Shown: in pieces, positions 1 through 9,917 of the stretch
Layout of the letters: the number at the start of each line of letters is the position of its first letter
Position numbering within the stretch: position 1 is the first letter of the stretch
Origin: Erwinia aphidicola
GTDB taxonomy: Bacteria > Pseudomonadota > Gammaproteobacteria > Enterobacterales > Enterobacteriaceae
Direction of reading: 5' to 3'
NCBI RefSeq assembly: GCF_024169515.1
Contig: NZ_JAMKCQ010000001.1
Coordinates: 62,001 to 126,000, forward strand
Length of the DNA stretch: 64,000 bases
Program-made: the position numbers and the translations under genes
Notes under the pieces: model-generated
The model's database searches: none
Told to the model about the DNA's origin: nothing
Seen by the model: only the letters and a program-made list of their open reading frames with translations

Positions 1-1016
1 ATCAACAACTGCAGGCGGTCCAGCTGATTAAACAGCGCAAAGTGGTTAAATAGCGTGGTGCAGATCAGCGTCTGTAACAGGTAGTTACTCAGCGCCATCC
101 GTCCTACGGCGGTAATGCCGTGCGTGATGCGAAAACGCTGTAACTGCGGCCAGAAACCGAAGCATAACGCGGCATAGCCCAGCGCCTGCAGCGGCGCACT
201 GATTTCACGCGGCACCTGCAGGAAGAAGCCGGACCAGCGGAAATCCCACTGCGTTACCCACTGCATGACGATCGACGGCAGCTCAATCGCCAGGCCTGCG
301 GTAATGAGGATCAGTCCGCTGCGACGATAGTGCTGCAGGCTGTAGGTGCCCTGCAGCCAGCCGCTGCGCATCAGCGCGGCGCCCAGCATCATCAGCCCCG
401 CCAGCTGCCAGCCATACTGCGCCGCCAGCGCCATCAGCGCCGAACCCAGCATATCAAGACGATTAAACGCCGCTTCCCAACCGCCCTGAGTCCGCCAGAA
501 GGTTTCATACTGCACCTCGGCCGCACCCGGCAGCCAGGAGCTGTTAGGCGTGGGTCCGGACGCCAACCCGAGCACCACCAGCACCGCGCTACCGATCAGG
601 TAAAGCATCACGCCGGTGTTAAACAGCTGCCGCGTACCCGGCACGTCGCGGATCATGCGCCACGCAATTAACCCCACCAGCCCATAGGCCAGCAGGATAT
701 CGCCCTCCCACAGCAGCAGCGCATGCAGTAAACCGAAGATCACCAGCCACGACAGGCGCGACTGGATCCAGCGCTTGCCGCGTGGCAGCAGCAGTTGCAG
801 CCCGGCACCGAACAGAATGGCAAACAGCGTAAGAAATTTCGCCTGCGCCAGCAGATCCATGCTCGCCCATACCCAGAAATCGCTGGCGGACGGTAGCCCC
901 TGCCAGGCAGGATTAAGATAGGCGGCCTTCGGCAGGCCAAAGGCGGTGATATTCAGCAGCAGGATGCCGAGGATCGCCATCCCACGCACAAAATCCAGCG
1001 GAACAATACGCGGCAT
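1..1016 (-). CDS. yeiB: YeiB, DUF418 multi-pass inner-membrane protein (partial, C-terminus outside window)
   Basis: Reading leftwards from ATG at 1016, the frame stays open to the window edge for about 338 codons; E. coli YeiB has 385, so roughly the last 45 residues are missing here. The start MPRIVPLDFVRGMAIL matches the YeiB/DUF418 N-terminus (LDFVRGxAILGILLLN), followed by the conserved FGLPKAAYLNPAW segment. Several hydrophobic helices follow. Molecular function is not established for the family; an inner-membrane acyltransferase- or transport-like role has been suggested only from its topology. It lies downstream of folE on the same strand, as in E. coli, separated by about 80 bp that contain a hairpin. 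Confidence 0.93.
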   Translation of the reverse strand, partial: MPRIVPLDFVRGMAILGILLLNITAFGLPKAAYLNPAWQGLPSASDFWVWASMDLLAQAKFLTLFAILFGAGLQLLLPRGKRWIQSRLSWLVIFGLLHALLLWEGDILLAYGLVGLIAWRMIRDVPGTRQLFNTGVMLYLIGSAVLVVLGLASGPTPNSSWLPGAAEVQYETFWRTQGGWEAAFNRLDMLGSALMALAAQYGWQLAGLMMLGAALMRSGWLQGTYSLQHYRRSGLILITAGLAIELPSIVMQWVTQWDFRWSGFFLQVPREISAPLQALGYAALCFGFWPQLQRFRITHGITAVGRMALSNYLLQTLICTTLFNHFALFNQLDRLQLL

Positions 1017-1051
1017 AAAAGGTTCCACATCAGGGATGCTGAGGCCATTAC

Positions 1052-1080
1052 GGGCGGACCGATAAACAGGGGGTCCGCCC
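1052..1080. repeat. GC-rich intergenic hairpin (dispersed family) between folE and yeiB
   Basis: A nine-base stem, GGGCGGACC (1052-1060) with GGTCCGCCC (1072-1080), encloses an 11-base A-rich loop. It belongs to the GGGxGACC-loop-GGTCxCCC family found in many gaps of this window. It may act as an attenuator or transcript stabiliser between folE and yeiB. Confidence 0.7.
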
Positions 1081-1097
1081 CTGAGAGGGATAATCAG

Positions 1098-1763
1098 TTA
1101 ACGGTGGCGTACGGAGCGCAGAAACTCCTGCCGAGTGTTCTGGCTCGACTTGAACAGCCCACCCAGTGAAGTGGTGGTGGTGGCGCTGGTAGCATCACGA
1201 ATGCCGCGTGCTTTCACGCAATAGTGAACGGCATCGATCGATACGGCCACATTATTGGTGCCGAGCAGCGTTTGCAGCGCCAGCAGGATCTGCTGCGTCA
1301 ATCGTTCCTGCACCTGCGGGCGCGAGGAGAAGAACTGCACGATGCGGTTGATTTTCGACAGGCCAATCACCTTATCTTTCGGAATATACGCCACGGTCGC
1401 CTGGCCATCGATAATCACAAAATGGTGTTCGCAGGTGCTGGTCAGCGTGATATCACGTACCGTTACCATCTCGTCCACTTTCATTTTGTTTTCAATCAGG
1501 GTGATTTTCGGGAAGTTGGCGTAATCCAGGCCGGAAAACACTTCATTAACGTACATTTTGGCGATGCGCTGCGGGGTTTCCGCCAGGCTGTCATCTTCGA
1601 GATCGAGATTGAGCAGCTGCATAATCTCGGTCATATGACCGGCGATCAGCGCTTTACGCGTGTCATCATCCATGTCGCGCACGGGTGAACGCAGCGGGGT
1701 TTCCAGACCACGGGCAAGCAGTGCTTCGTGAACGAGTGTGGCTTCCTGACTCAACGTCGCCAT
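1098..1763 (-). CDS. folE: GTP cyclohydrolase I
   Basis: FolE converts GTP to 7,8-dihydroneopterin triphosphate plus formate, the first step of tetrahydrofolate synthesis, as a cytosolic toroidal homodecamer. The 221-residue product is nearly collinear with E. coli FolE (222). Zinc ligands are visible as C111 and H114 in the STCEHHF motif and C182 in HYCVKARG; the [10 protein letters not shown] segment and basic C-terminus are also typical. The ATG at 1763 is preferred over an upstream in-frame ATG at 1811: it gives the family length and has a GGAGAAAG ribosome-binding site just upstream. It is probably the first gene of a short folE-yeiB unit. Confidence 0.98.
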   Translation of the reverse strand: MATLSQEATLVHEALLARGLETPLRSPVRDMDDDTRKALIAGHMTEIMQLLNLDLEDDSLAETPQRIAKMYVNEVFSGLDYANFPKITLIENKMKVDEMVTVRDITLTSTCEHHFVIIDGQATVAYIPKDKVIGLSKINRIVQFFSSRPQVQERLTQQILLALQTLLGTNNVAVSIDAVHYCVKARGIRDATSATTTTSLGGLFKSSQNTRQEFLRSVRHR

Positions 1764-1820
1764 GATTTTCTTTCTCCGGCAGGTGTGACTTGCCAGGATT
1801 AAATCCCCCAATAGATTTCA

Positions 1821-1925
1821 TGTTGCAGGAAGGCGGCAACCGAACAAGTCCCCGGGAGCTTACATCGGTAAGTGACCGGGGCGCGTAAGGGCAGCCAACG
1901 CACCTGCAGCGTGAAAGATGAAGGG
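1821..1925 (+). repeat. Structured dispersed intergenic element between the MFS gene and folE
   Basis: The 251-bp gap upstream of folE holds a nested palindrome. The outer arms are TGCAGG (1824-1829) and CCTGCA (1913-1918). An inner stem CCCCGG/CCGGGG (1850-1855, 1876-1881) surrounds a further stem CTTAC/GTAAG (1859-1863, 1868-1872). The layout (GCAGGAAGGCGGCAA, GGAGCTTAC...GTAAGTGAC, GCCAACGCACCTGCA) resembles from memory an intergenic sequence repeated in many Erwinia, Pantoea and Serratia genomes. It reads on the + strand, opposite to both flanking genes. Function unknown. Confidence 0.55.
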
Positions 1926-2014
1926 GACAGTCCTGGCGAAAATTCTGAGGCCCTATTTTGGTACACATTGCCGGTGTAATCCAGTGAATCAGAGCAATTG
2001 ACGATGAAACTGCT

Positions 2015-3148
2015 TCATTCAGCCATCGCGTCACGCTGCCACACCAGCAGGCCGGCGATCAGCAGCGCCACGCCTGCCACATACAGCGCCGGTTCCAGCC
2101 GGTGCGTTAACGCGGTGGAGGCAGCCGACAGCAGCGGCCCGACCAACTGCCCTACCGCATAGCCGGTGGTCAGCAGCCCGGCGAGATAGCGCGTGTGCTG
2201 CGGCGCCAGTTCACGCGCGTACTGCAGCGACAGCTGCACCACGCAGAGGAAGCCGCCGCCGACCAGTGCGGCCCCCAGCGCCAGCCCGCCCAGTCCGGGC
2301 AGCAGATCGGAGGCAAATACGCCTAACGCCTGCACCCACAGCACCAGCGCCAGGCGGCGGTTACTGCTGCCCAGATGACGCGTGAGGATGCCAATCACAA
2401 TGCCGATCACCGCTGCCCCACCAAATACCGGCCAGACAAACTGGCTGATCAGGCCGGGGAAGCGGGTGGTCGCCATCTGGGCCAGAAAGGTGGCGGGCAG
2501 AATGTAACCAAACCCGGCCAGGCTGTAGCTCCACACCAGCCGCTTCAGGCCCGTCGTCAGGCGCAGCGGCTCCGGCGCAATATCCGGGCGATGAAGCTGA
2601 CCGGTGCGTGGCAGCGTGCGGGCGATCAGCGCCACCAGAATCAGCGCCAGCACGCCGTAAGCGGCCCACGCCCAGGCCGCGGAAACCTGCAGGCTATGCA
2701 GCCCGACGGCCAGCATGCCGCTAATAAAAATCCCGGTGCCGGGGCCAGCAAAAACGGCGGCGCTGAGGCCCGGACGCTGGTAGCGGTGCAGCTGCTCGTT
2801 GCTCCAGGCGGCGATCAGCACCATCCCCCAGCCGCTGGCCCAGCCGATCAGGAAGCGCACCACGCCGTGCAGCCACGGCCCGGAGACGCAGGCCGACAGC
2901 AGCGTCAGCAGCACGGCGCCCCAGATGCCGGCCTGTAAGCGCCACTCTACCCGGCGCGTAGCGCGCATGGCGTCAAACGAGCCGCACAAATATCCCAGAT
3001 AGTTTAAGGCCGCCACCACCGCCGCGCTGGTCAGCGACAGCTGATGTTCGGCTATCATTAATGGCACCTGCGGCGTAAAGGCAAAACGCCCAATCCCCAT
3101 TGCTACTACCAACGCCAGAAAGGCGCTAAACGCGACGCGCACAGCCAT
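2015..3148 (-). CDS. YbfB/YjiJ-family MFS transporter
   Basis: A 377-residue, strongly hydrophobic protein with about 12 predicted membrane spans. The N-terminus (FSAFLALVVAMGIGRFAFTP) is the hallmark of the YbfB/YjiJ subfamily of major facilitator transporters, and the AMRATRRVEWR cytoplasmic loop also fits. Substrate is unknown; members are usually annotated as drug or sugar-type exporters. It is divergent from a LysR regulator about 100 bp away, the classic layout for regulator and target, so it is probably controlled by that regulator. There is no equivalent at this place in E. coli. Confidence 0.85.
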   Translation of the reverse strand: MAVRVAFSAFLALVVAMGIGRFAFTPQVPLMIAEHQLSLTSAAVVAALNYLGYLCGSFDAMRATRRVEWRLQAGIWGAVLLTLLSACVSGPWLHGVVRFLIGWASGWGMVLIAAWSNEQLHRYQRPGLSAAVFAGPGTGIFISGMLAVGLHSLQVSAAWAWAAYGVLALILVALIARTLPRTGQLHRPDIAPEPLRLTTGLKRLVWSYSLAGFGYILPATFLAQMATTRFPGLISQFVWPVFGGAAVIGIVIGILTRHLGSSNRRLALVLWVQALGVFASDLLPGLGGLALGAALVGGGFLCVVQLSLQYARELAPQHTRYLAGLLTTGYAVGQLVGPLLSAASTALTHRLEPALYVAGVALLIAGLLVWQRDAMAE

Positions 3149-3250
3149 TTTTACCTCAGATTCTGTTTTTCAGTTGCCACCAGCATGGGGGATGAGTAAA
3201 CTCACGAAAAGTGAATAATAGTAATCAAGTTACTTACAATAAGAGAATAC

Positions 3251-4129
3251 ATGGATCTGACCCAGCTAAAAATGTTCTGTGCCGTGGCCGAAAGCGGATC
3301 GGTGGTGCGCGCGGCGGAGCAGCTTCATCGCGTCCCGTCCAACCTCACCACTCGCCTGCGCCAGCTGGAAGAAGAGCTGGGCACCGATCTGTTTATCCGC
3401 GAAAAACAGCGCCTGCGCCTGTCGCCGATGGGGCATAATTTTCTCTGCTATGCCCAGCGCATTCTGGCGCTGAGCGAGGAAGCGCTCAATATGGCGAAAG
3501 GCGGCGAACCCGCGGGTAATTTCGCGCTCGGTTCGATGGAAAGCACCGCCGCCACTCGCCTGCCCACCCTGTTGGCCGAGTTTCATCAGCGCTATCCGGC
3601 CGTATCGCTGGCGCTGAGTACCGGCACTTCCGGCGATATTATTGAGCGCGTGCGCGCCGGTACGCTGGCCGCCGCGCTCGTCGACGGTCCAATCAACGTT
3701 GATGAGCTGAACAGCTGTAAAGCGTTTCCTGAGCAGATGGTGTTGATCTCAAGCACCGAGCATGCCCTGATAACCCAGCCGGCTGACGCCGCAGGCTGTA
3801 CATTGTTTGGCTTTCGTCCCAGCTGCTCCTATCGCGTGCGCTTTGAGAACTGGTTCCGCGCCGCCGGGGTACAGCCCGGCAACGTGATGGAGATCCAGTC
3901 CTATCACGCCATGCTGGCCTGCGTGGCCAGCGGTGGCGGCCTGGCACTGTTACCCGCCGCCGTGCTGGAGCAGATGCCCGGTCGCGAGCGCGTGCGCCAG
4001 CACCCCATCCCCGCTGAATTACGTGATACCGACACCTGGCTGGTGTGGCGTCGCGATGCTTTCACTCCCAACGTGGAAGCGCTGAAGTACCTGATTATTG
4101 AACAATTTGACGAGAAGTCCAGCGATTAG
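3251..4129 (+). CDS. LysR-family transcriptional regulator, PtrR (YneJ)-like
   Basis: A 292-residue LysR-type regulator: N-terminal winged helix-turn-helix (about 1-60, MDLTQLKMFCAVAESGSVV...VPSNLTTRLRQLEEELG) and a C-terminal periplasmic-binding-like effector domain. Similarity to E. coli PtrR/YneJ, regulator of putrescine use, runs throughout (RVPSNLTTR, FIREKQRLRLSPMGHNFL, GSMESTAATRLP, SYHAMLACV). No putrescine gene lies nearby here, so the ligand may differ. It is divergent from the MFS gene and upstream of frmA in the same direction. The shared 102-bp spacer presumably carries its operator. Confidence 0.88.
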   Translation: MDLTQLKMFCAVAESGSVVRAAEQLHRVPSNLTTRLRQLEEELGTDLFIREKQRLRLSPMGHNFLCYAQRILALSEEALNMAKGGEPAGNFALGSMESTAATRLPTLLAEFHQRYPAVSLALSTGTSGDIIERVRAGTLAAALVDGPINVDELNSCKAFPEQMVLISSTEHALITQPADAAGCTLFGFRPSCSYRVRFENWFRAAGVQPGNVMEIQSYHAMLACVASGGGLALLPAAVLEQMPGRERVRQHPIPAELRDTDTWLVWRRDAFTPNVEALKYLIIEQFDEKSSD

Positions 4130-4161
4130 CAGCGCTTTTCCTCAACCCTGGTTACGCTTAA

Positions 4162-5319
<1,158 letters not shown>

Positions 5320-5330
5320 GCGAGGAAAGG

Positions 5331-6173
5331 ATGCCATCCACACTGGAGCTTTTAGAAGAACATCGCCTGTTTGGCGGCTGGCAGCAGCGCTATCGCCACC
5401 CGTCAACCAGCCTCAACTGCGCGATGACCTTTAGCGTATTCCTGCCTGGCCCAAAAGGCAGTACCCCGCCGCCGGTGGTGTACTTCCTCGCGGGGCTGAC
5501 CTGCAGCGATGAGAACTTCAGCGTTAAGTCCGGCGCGCAGCGCGTAGCCGCCGAACTGGGGCTGGTGCTGGTGATGCCGGATACCAGCCCGCGCGGCGAA
5601 AGCGTTGCCAATGACGAGGGCTATGACCTCGGCCAGGGCGCCGGGTTCTACCTCAATGCCACCGAGGCACCGTGGGCCAGTCATTTTCGCATGTATGACT
5701 ACATCAACGATGAGCTACCGGCGCTGATTTCCGGTAATTTCAACGTCAGCGATCGTCAGGCGATAATGGGGCACTCGATGGGCGGCCACGGCGCGCTGAT
5801 GATTGCGCTGCGTAATCCGGGGAAATTCAGTTCGGTGTCGGCATTTGCCCCTATCGTCAATCCGCTGGAAGTGCCGTGGGGGCAAAAAGCCTTCCGCGCT
5901 TATCTGGGTGATGATGAGACGACGTGGCGTCAATACGACAGCTGCTGGCTGATGCGTAACGGCGGTGCGGTGCTGCCGATGCTGATCGACCAGGGGGACA
6001 GCGATCAGTTCCTCGCCGATCAGCTGCGGCCGCAGCGGCTGGAAGAGATTGCGCTGGAGGTGAAGTATCCGTTAACGGTGCGTGAGCAGCCGGGATACGA
6101 CCACAGCTACTTCTTTATCGCCAGTTTTGTTGAGGATCACCTGCGCTTCCATGCGCAGCATCTGCTGGCATAA
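5331..6173 (+). CDS. yeiG: S-formylglutathione hydrolase
   Basis: A 280-residue esterase-D family alpha/beta hydrolase that splits S-formylglutathione into formate and glutathione. The nucleophile elbow GHSMGGHG places the catalytic serine at 149; the acid is probably in [10 protein letters not shown] and the histidine in GYDHSYFF. It is closer to E. coli YeiG than to FrmB from memory of both sequences (EHRxFGGWQQR start, [15 protein letters not shown] end). GAGGAAAGG precedes the ATG. It is almost certainly co-transcribed with frmA, giving formaldehyde detoxification in one operon. No frmR-type repressor gene is adjacent. Confidence 0.96.
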   Translation: MPSTLELLEEHRLFGGWQQRYRHPSTSLNCAMTFSVFLPGPKGSTPPPVVYFLAGLTCSDENFSVKSGAQRVAAELGLVLVMPDTSPRGESVANDEGYDLGQGAGFYLNATEAPWASHFRMYDYINDELPALISGNFNVSDRQAIMGHSMGGHGALMIALRNPGKFSSVSAFAPIVNPLEVPWGQKAFRAYLGDDETTWRQYDSCWLMRNGGAVLPMLIDQGDSDQFLADQLRPQRLEEIALEVKYPLTVREQPGYDHSYFFIASFVEDHLRFHAQHLLA

Positions 6174-6178
6174 AAATC

Positions 6179-6250
6179 GGGCCGACCGAAACAGAGGGTC
6201 GGCCCCTACATGATTGCGCCCAGAGGCCGACCTTTTTTTCCGGTCGGCCC
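6179..6250. terminator. Two tandem GC-rich hairpins between convergent yeiG and ABC ATPase genes
   Basis: Hairpin 1 pairs GGGCCGACC (6179-6187) with GGTCGGCCC (6197-6205). Hairpin 2 pairs GGCCGACC (6225-6232) with GGTCGGCC (6242-6249) around a T-rich loop. Both belong to the dispersed hairpin family and probably act as a bidirectional terminator for the two converging transcripts. Confidence 0.65.
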
Positions 6251-6254
6251 ATAA

Positions 6255-7040
6255 TCAAAACGCCGGTGATTCAACTAATCCATCAATTAATACCTGCGGG
6301 GTGCCCTGCGAACAGCGCTCAATGCGCCCTTTCACGCCGTACACCCGTGCCAGGCTCTGCGGCGTGATCACCTCTTCTGGCAATCCATCCGCTATCAGCT
6401 CGCCGTTCTGCAACATCAGCACATGCTCACCGTGGCGCAGCGCGATATTGATATCGTGTACCACTACCACCGTGACGATATTGCGCAGCCGCGTTTCGCG
6501 CCGCACCAGATCCATCACGTGGAACTGGTAGTTCAGATCCAGCGCGCTAAGCGGTTCATCCAGCAGCAGCAGCTCCGGGCGGCGGATCAATGACTGCGCC
6601 AGGCCCACCAGCTGCTTCTGCCCGCCGGAAAGCTGGTCGAGATAGCTCAGCGCCAGATGAGCGATCCCCAACTGCTCCAGCAGCGCCATCACTTCCGCTT
6701 CGCTGGCAGCACTGCTCCGCCCGCCGCTGGCGCGCTGCGCCACGATAATCGACTCCAGCACGTGCAGATGCACCCCGGCGGGCAGCGACTGCGGCAGATA
6801 GACCACGCGGCTGGCGCGGCGGGCAAACGGCAGCGCCATCAGCTCTTCACCATTTAGCCACAGCTCACCGGAGGCGCGGTTAAGCCCCGCCAGCGAGCGC
6901 AGCAGCGTCGATTTACCGCAGCCATTCGGCCCCAGCAGTACGGTGATTTTGCCGCGTGGCAGCAGGGGCACATTGAGGTCGCTGATAATCTGGCGCTTCG
7001 GATAACCGGCGTTAAAGCCGCTGATTTTTAACCCCTGCAT
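6255..7040 (-). CDS. ABC transporter ATP-binding protein, iron/siderophore (FecE/FepC) type
   Basis: A 261-residue cytoplasmic ATPase that energises the partner permease. Walker A is GPNGCGKS (37-44), the ABC signature LSGGQ (137-141), and Walker B LLLLDEPLSALD; the overall pattern (KSTLLRSLAGL, LPQSLP) is that of ferric-siderophore/B12 importers. The ATG overlaps the permease stop codon by one base (TGATG), so translation is probably coupled. The open frame extends further upstream, but that part lies inside the permease gene and is out of family. Substrate cannot be told from sequence alone; a ferric siderophore is most likely. Confidence 0.92.
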   Translation of the reverse strand: MQGLKISGFNAGYPKRQIISDLNVPLLPRGKITVLLGPNGCGKSTLLRSLAGLNRASGELWLNGEELMALPFARRASRVVYLPQSLPAGVHLHVLESIIVAQRASGGRSSAASEAEVMALLEQLGIAHLALSYLDQLSGGQKQLVGLAQSLIRRPELLLLDEPLSALDLNYQFHVMDLVRRETRLRNIVTVVVVHDINIALRHGEHVLMLQNGELIADGLPEEVITPQSLARVYGVKGRIERCSQGTPQVLIDGLVESPAF

Positions 7041-8122
7041 CAGACACTCCCTCGGTGGCGCAGAATAATACTCAGGAAGAACGGCACACCCACCAGCGAG
7101 GTCACAATGCCCACTGGAATGATCACACCGGGGATCAAATTCTTCGACACCACCGAGGCCATCGACAGCACCAGCGCCCCGGTCAGCGCACTGGCAGGCA
7201 GATATAAGCGGTGATCTTCGCCAAACAGCATTCGAGCGATATGCGGTGCCACCAGGCCGATAAAGCCAATGGGCCCGACGAACGCCACCGCCAGCGCGGA
7301 GATAATGCTGATGCGCAGCAGCGTCGCGAGGCGCAGGCGGCGCACGTCGATGCCAAAACTGACGGCGCGATCTTCGCCAAGGCGCAGCGCGGTGAGTTTC
7401 CAGCTGCTCAGCAGCGAAAACGGCACCAGCACCAGCAGCGCGATGCACAGCACGCCCAGTTTATCCCACGACGCGCGCGCCAGGCTGCCCATGGTCCAGA
7501 ATACCAGCCCCTGCAGGGTGTCTTCGCTGGCGATAAACTGCATCATCGACACCAGCGCGTTGAAGGTGAACACCAGCGCAATGCCAAACAGCACCACGCC
7601 GGAGGTTGCCACCTGCGTCCAGCGCGTTACCGCATCCAGCATCAGCGCGGCAAACAGCGCAAAGACAAACGCATTGGCGGAGATAAACCACTGATCGGGA
7701 ATGCCCGGAATACCGATGCCCAGCACAATCGCCAGCGCGGCGCCAAACGCGGCGGCGGAGGAGACGCCAAGGGTAAACGGACTGGCCAGCGGGTTATTCA
7801 GGATGGTTTGCATCTCAGCCCCGGCGAGGCCCAGCCCCAGCCCAACCACCACCGCCATCAGCGCATAGGGCAGGCGAATATCCCAAACGATCACCCGGGT
7901 GCCGGCATCAACCGTTTCCGGCGACAGCAGCGTTTGCCACAGCGTGGAGAGCGACAGGCCCGAAGGGCCAAGGGTAAAGTCCAGCACCAGCGAGGCGACA
8001 ATCGCCAGCAGCAGAATCGCCATCATCAGCAGGCGGTGGCGCAGCAGCTGATGGTAGCGCCCCATCACGCCTTCAGGAGGCTGCGCGGCAGAGGTTGCCA
8101 GCGGTTCGTGGGTTACACTCAT
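7040..8122 (-). CDS. ABC transporter permease, FecCD/BtuC family (iron-type)
   Basis: A 360-residue membrane protein with about nine or ten helices and the FecCD hallmarks: LGLGLAGAEMQTILNNPLASPFTLGVSSAA near 96-125, VGPIGFIGLVAPHIARMLFG, and a C-terminal VGVPFFLSIIL. It forms the translocation pore as a homodimer with the downstream ATPase. No binding protein or TonB receptor gene is adjacent, so it must borrow a periplasmic partner encoded elsewhere. A strong Fur-box match lies about 45 bp upstream of its start, pointing to iron-repressed expression. Confidence 0.92.
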   Translation of the reverse strand: MSVTHEPLATSAAQPPEGVMGRYHQLLRHRLLMMAILLLAIVASLVLDFTLGPSGLSLSTLWQTLLSPETVDAGTRVIVWDIRLPYALMAVVVGLGLGLAGAEMQTILNNPLASPFTLGVSSAAAFGAALAIVLGIGIPGIPDQWFISANAFVFALFAALMLDAVTRWTQVATSGVVLFGIALVFTFNALVSMMQFIASEDTLQGLVFWTMGSLARASWDKLGVLCIALLVLVPFSLLSSWKLTALRLGEDRAVSFGIDVRRLRLATLLRISIISALAVAFVGPIGFIGLVAPHIARMLFGEDHRLYLPASALTGALVLSMASVVSKNLIPGVIIPVGIVTSLVGVPFFLSIILRHRGSV

Positions 8123-8166
8123 TTGAATCCCTGTTTTTGTGTTCAGGTGCGATAAAATAGAGCAAA

Positions 8167-8181
8167 TGATAATACGTATCA
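8167..8181. promoter_or_regulatory. Putative Fur box upstream of the iron-type ABC genes
   Basis: TGATAATACGTATCA matches the 7-1-7 Fur consensus TGATAATNATTATCA at 12 of 14 fixed positions. It lies between the permease start and the lysP terminator, where the ABC promoter should be, and is inferred to give repression by Fe2+-Fur. Confidence 0.7.
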
Positions 8182-8210
8182 GTAATATTTGTAATCCCAG
8201 ATTTCAGAAT

Positions 8211-8237
8211 AAAAAAAGGCGCGGAGAGCCCGCGCCT
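8211..8237 (-). terminator. Rho-independent terminator of lysP
   Basis: On the minus strand, GGCGCGG pairs with CCGCGCC (8230-8236 with 8218-8224) around a five-base loop, followed by a run of seven T residues. It lies 20 bp beyond the lysP stop codon. Confidence 0.88.
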
Positions 8238-8257
8238 GAGTTAACTTTCCGCCCGAT

Positions 8258-9724
8258 TTATTTCTCGAATTTCGGGAATTCCATCTCGCTGTACTTCACG
8301 AAACGCGTTTTGCGCGTCAGCTTGAATCCGAACCAGATAATCAGGAACAGCGGGATACCGATGTAGGTTGCCGCCACGCCGCCCCAGTCGATGGTGTCGG
8401 ACAGGAATGCCTGGTAGTTCTGGCCGAGGGTAATAATCAGGCACAGCACGAAGGCGAAGATCGGCCCCAGCGGGAAGAAGCCGGAGCGGTAAGGCAGATC
8501 GGCCAGATCGTGCCCCTGCGCCACATAACCGCGGCGGAAGCGGTAGTGGCTGATAGCAATCCCGAGCCAAGCGATAAAGCCGGTCATGCCCGAGGTATTC
8601 AGCAGCCACAGGTAGACGGTCTGATTACCAAACATGGAGGTCAGGAAGCACAGGCCCGCGACCACGGTGGTGGCATACAGCGCATTACGCGGCACGCCGC
8701 CTTTCGACAGCCTGGCGAAAATGCGCGGCGCTTTGCCTTCAGACGCCAGGGTGTAGAGCATACGCGTGGAGGCGTACATGCCGGAGTTACCCGCCGACAG
8801 TACCGCCGTCAGGATCACCGCATTCATCACCGCCGCAGCCGACAGCAGGCCAGCGTGCTGGAACACCAGGGTGAACGGGCTGACGCTGATGTCTTTCACA
8901 TCGTTGCGCAGCAGGCTCGGGTCGGTGTACGGGATGATCAGGCTGATCACCAGAATGGCCAACACGTAGAATAGCAGGATACGCCAGAACACCTGGCGCA
9001 CCGCGCGCGGAATGTTCTTCGCCGGATCTTCCGATTCCCCGGCGGCGATGCCGATAAGCTCGGTGCCCTGGAAGGAGAAGCCGACAATCATCGCCACGCC
9101 GATCATGGCGGCAAACCCACCGGAGAATGGCGCATCGCCAATCTGCCAGTTGTGCCAGCCCGCGCTCTCACCGCCGCGCAGAATGCCGACGATCATCGCC
9201 ACACCGACAATAATAAAGATGATCACGGTGGCGACCTTGATCAGCGAGAACCAGTATTCCGCTTCGCCGAAGCCTTTCACCGAGATGTAGTTAAGCAGGA
9301 AGATCAGGCAGAGGAACAGCGCGCTCCAGATCCAGCCTGGGGTATCCGGGAACCACCAGGTCATCACCAGCTGTGAGGCGACGAGGTCAACGGCGATGGT
9401 CACCGCCCAGTTGTACCAGTAGTTCCAGCCCAGCGCGAAGCCGAAGCCCTCTTCGACGTATTTTGCGCCGTAGGTAGAAAATGAGCCTGAGACCGGCATA
9501 AACGCCGCCAGCTCACCGAGGCTGGTCATCAGGAAGTAAACCATCAGGCCGATCAGCGCGTATGAGAGTAGCGCCCCGCCCGGGCCAGCCTGCGAAATGG
9601 TCGCGCCAGAGGCGACAAACAGACCGGTACCAATTGAACCGCCAATGGCGATCATCGTTAAATGACGAGCTTTAAGCTCACGCCTTAACCCAGGCGGTTG
9701 TGTTGTTTTTGTGTCATGATCCAT
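8258..9724 (-). CDS. lysP: Lysine-specific permease
   Basis: LysP is an inner-membrane APC-family symporter that imports L-lysine and, in E. coli, also modulates CadC. The 488-residue product matches E. coli LysP (489) in length and in the amino-acid permease signature (LKARHLTMIAIGGSIGTGLF near 18-37) and has 12 hydrophobic spans. It is monocistronic: a strong terminator follows, and a yeiE gene on the same strand lies upstream, as in E. coli. No lysine riboswitch-like leader was seen in the 193 bp upstream. Confidence 0.96.
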   Translation of the reverse strand: MDHDTKTTQPPGLRRELKARHLTMIAIGGSIGTGLFVASGATISQAGPGGALLSYALIGLMVYFLMTSLGELAAFMPVSGSFSTYGAKYVEEGFGFALGWNYWYNWAVTIAVDLVASQLVMTWWFPDTPGWIWSALFLCLIFLLNYISVKGFGEAEYWFSLIKVATVIIFIIVGVAMIVGILRGGESAGWHNWQIGDAPFSGGFAAMIGVAMIVGFSFQGTELIGIAAGESEDPAKNIPRAVRQVFWRILLFYVLAILVISLIIPYTDPSLLRNDVKDISVSPFTLVFQHAGLLSAAAVMNAVILTAVLSAGNSGMYASTRMLYTLASEGKAPRIFARLSKGGVPRNALYATTVVAGLCFLTSMFGNQTVYLWLLNTSGMTGFIAWLGIAISHYRFRRGYVAQGHDLADLPYRSGFFPLGPIFAFVLCLIITLGQNYQAFLSDTIDWGGVAATYIGIPLFLIIWFGFKLTRKTRFVKYSEMEFPKFEK

Positions 9725-9868
9725 GTTTTAACGCTGCGCCTTGCAAAAAATGAGGCGCGATTATAGCAACATGGGCATCCCGGTATAGCGATAACGCCAC
9801 GTTATAAGTTAGCTTCATGATCGGCGGCGGATTATTAGCGCGGGTACGTCAGGTGTAAACCCTCAGCA

Positions 9869-9896
9869 CGGGGCGAGCGGAAAAATGGTCGCCCCC
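9869..9896. repeat. GC-rich hairpin repeat downstream of yeiE
   Basis: GGGGCGAGC (9870-9878) faces GGTCGCCCC (9887-9895) with one mismatch, and CCTCAGCAC precedes it, as in the copies near 31.3 and 52.3 kb. It sits just past the yeiE stop codon and may serve as its terminator. Confidence 0.6.
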
Positions 9897-9917
9897 TGCG
9901 GGGGATCGTCGGCCCGG

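Noticed and set aside
7211..8155. A 314-codon open frame on the + strand
   Set aside because: It lies antisense to the FecCD permease and gives a Gln/Arg/His-rich low-complexity product without family features.
9725..9917. Lysine riboswitch upstream of lysP
   Set aside because: The gap is too short for the riboswitch, and no expression platform or conserved core was seen.
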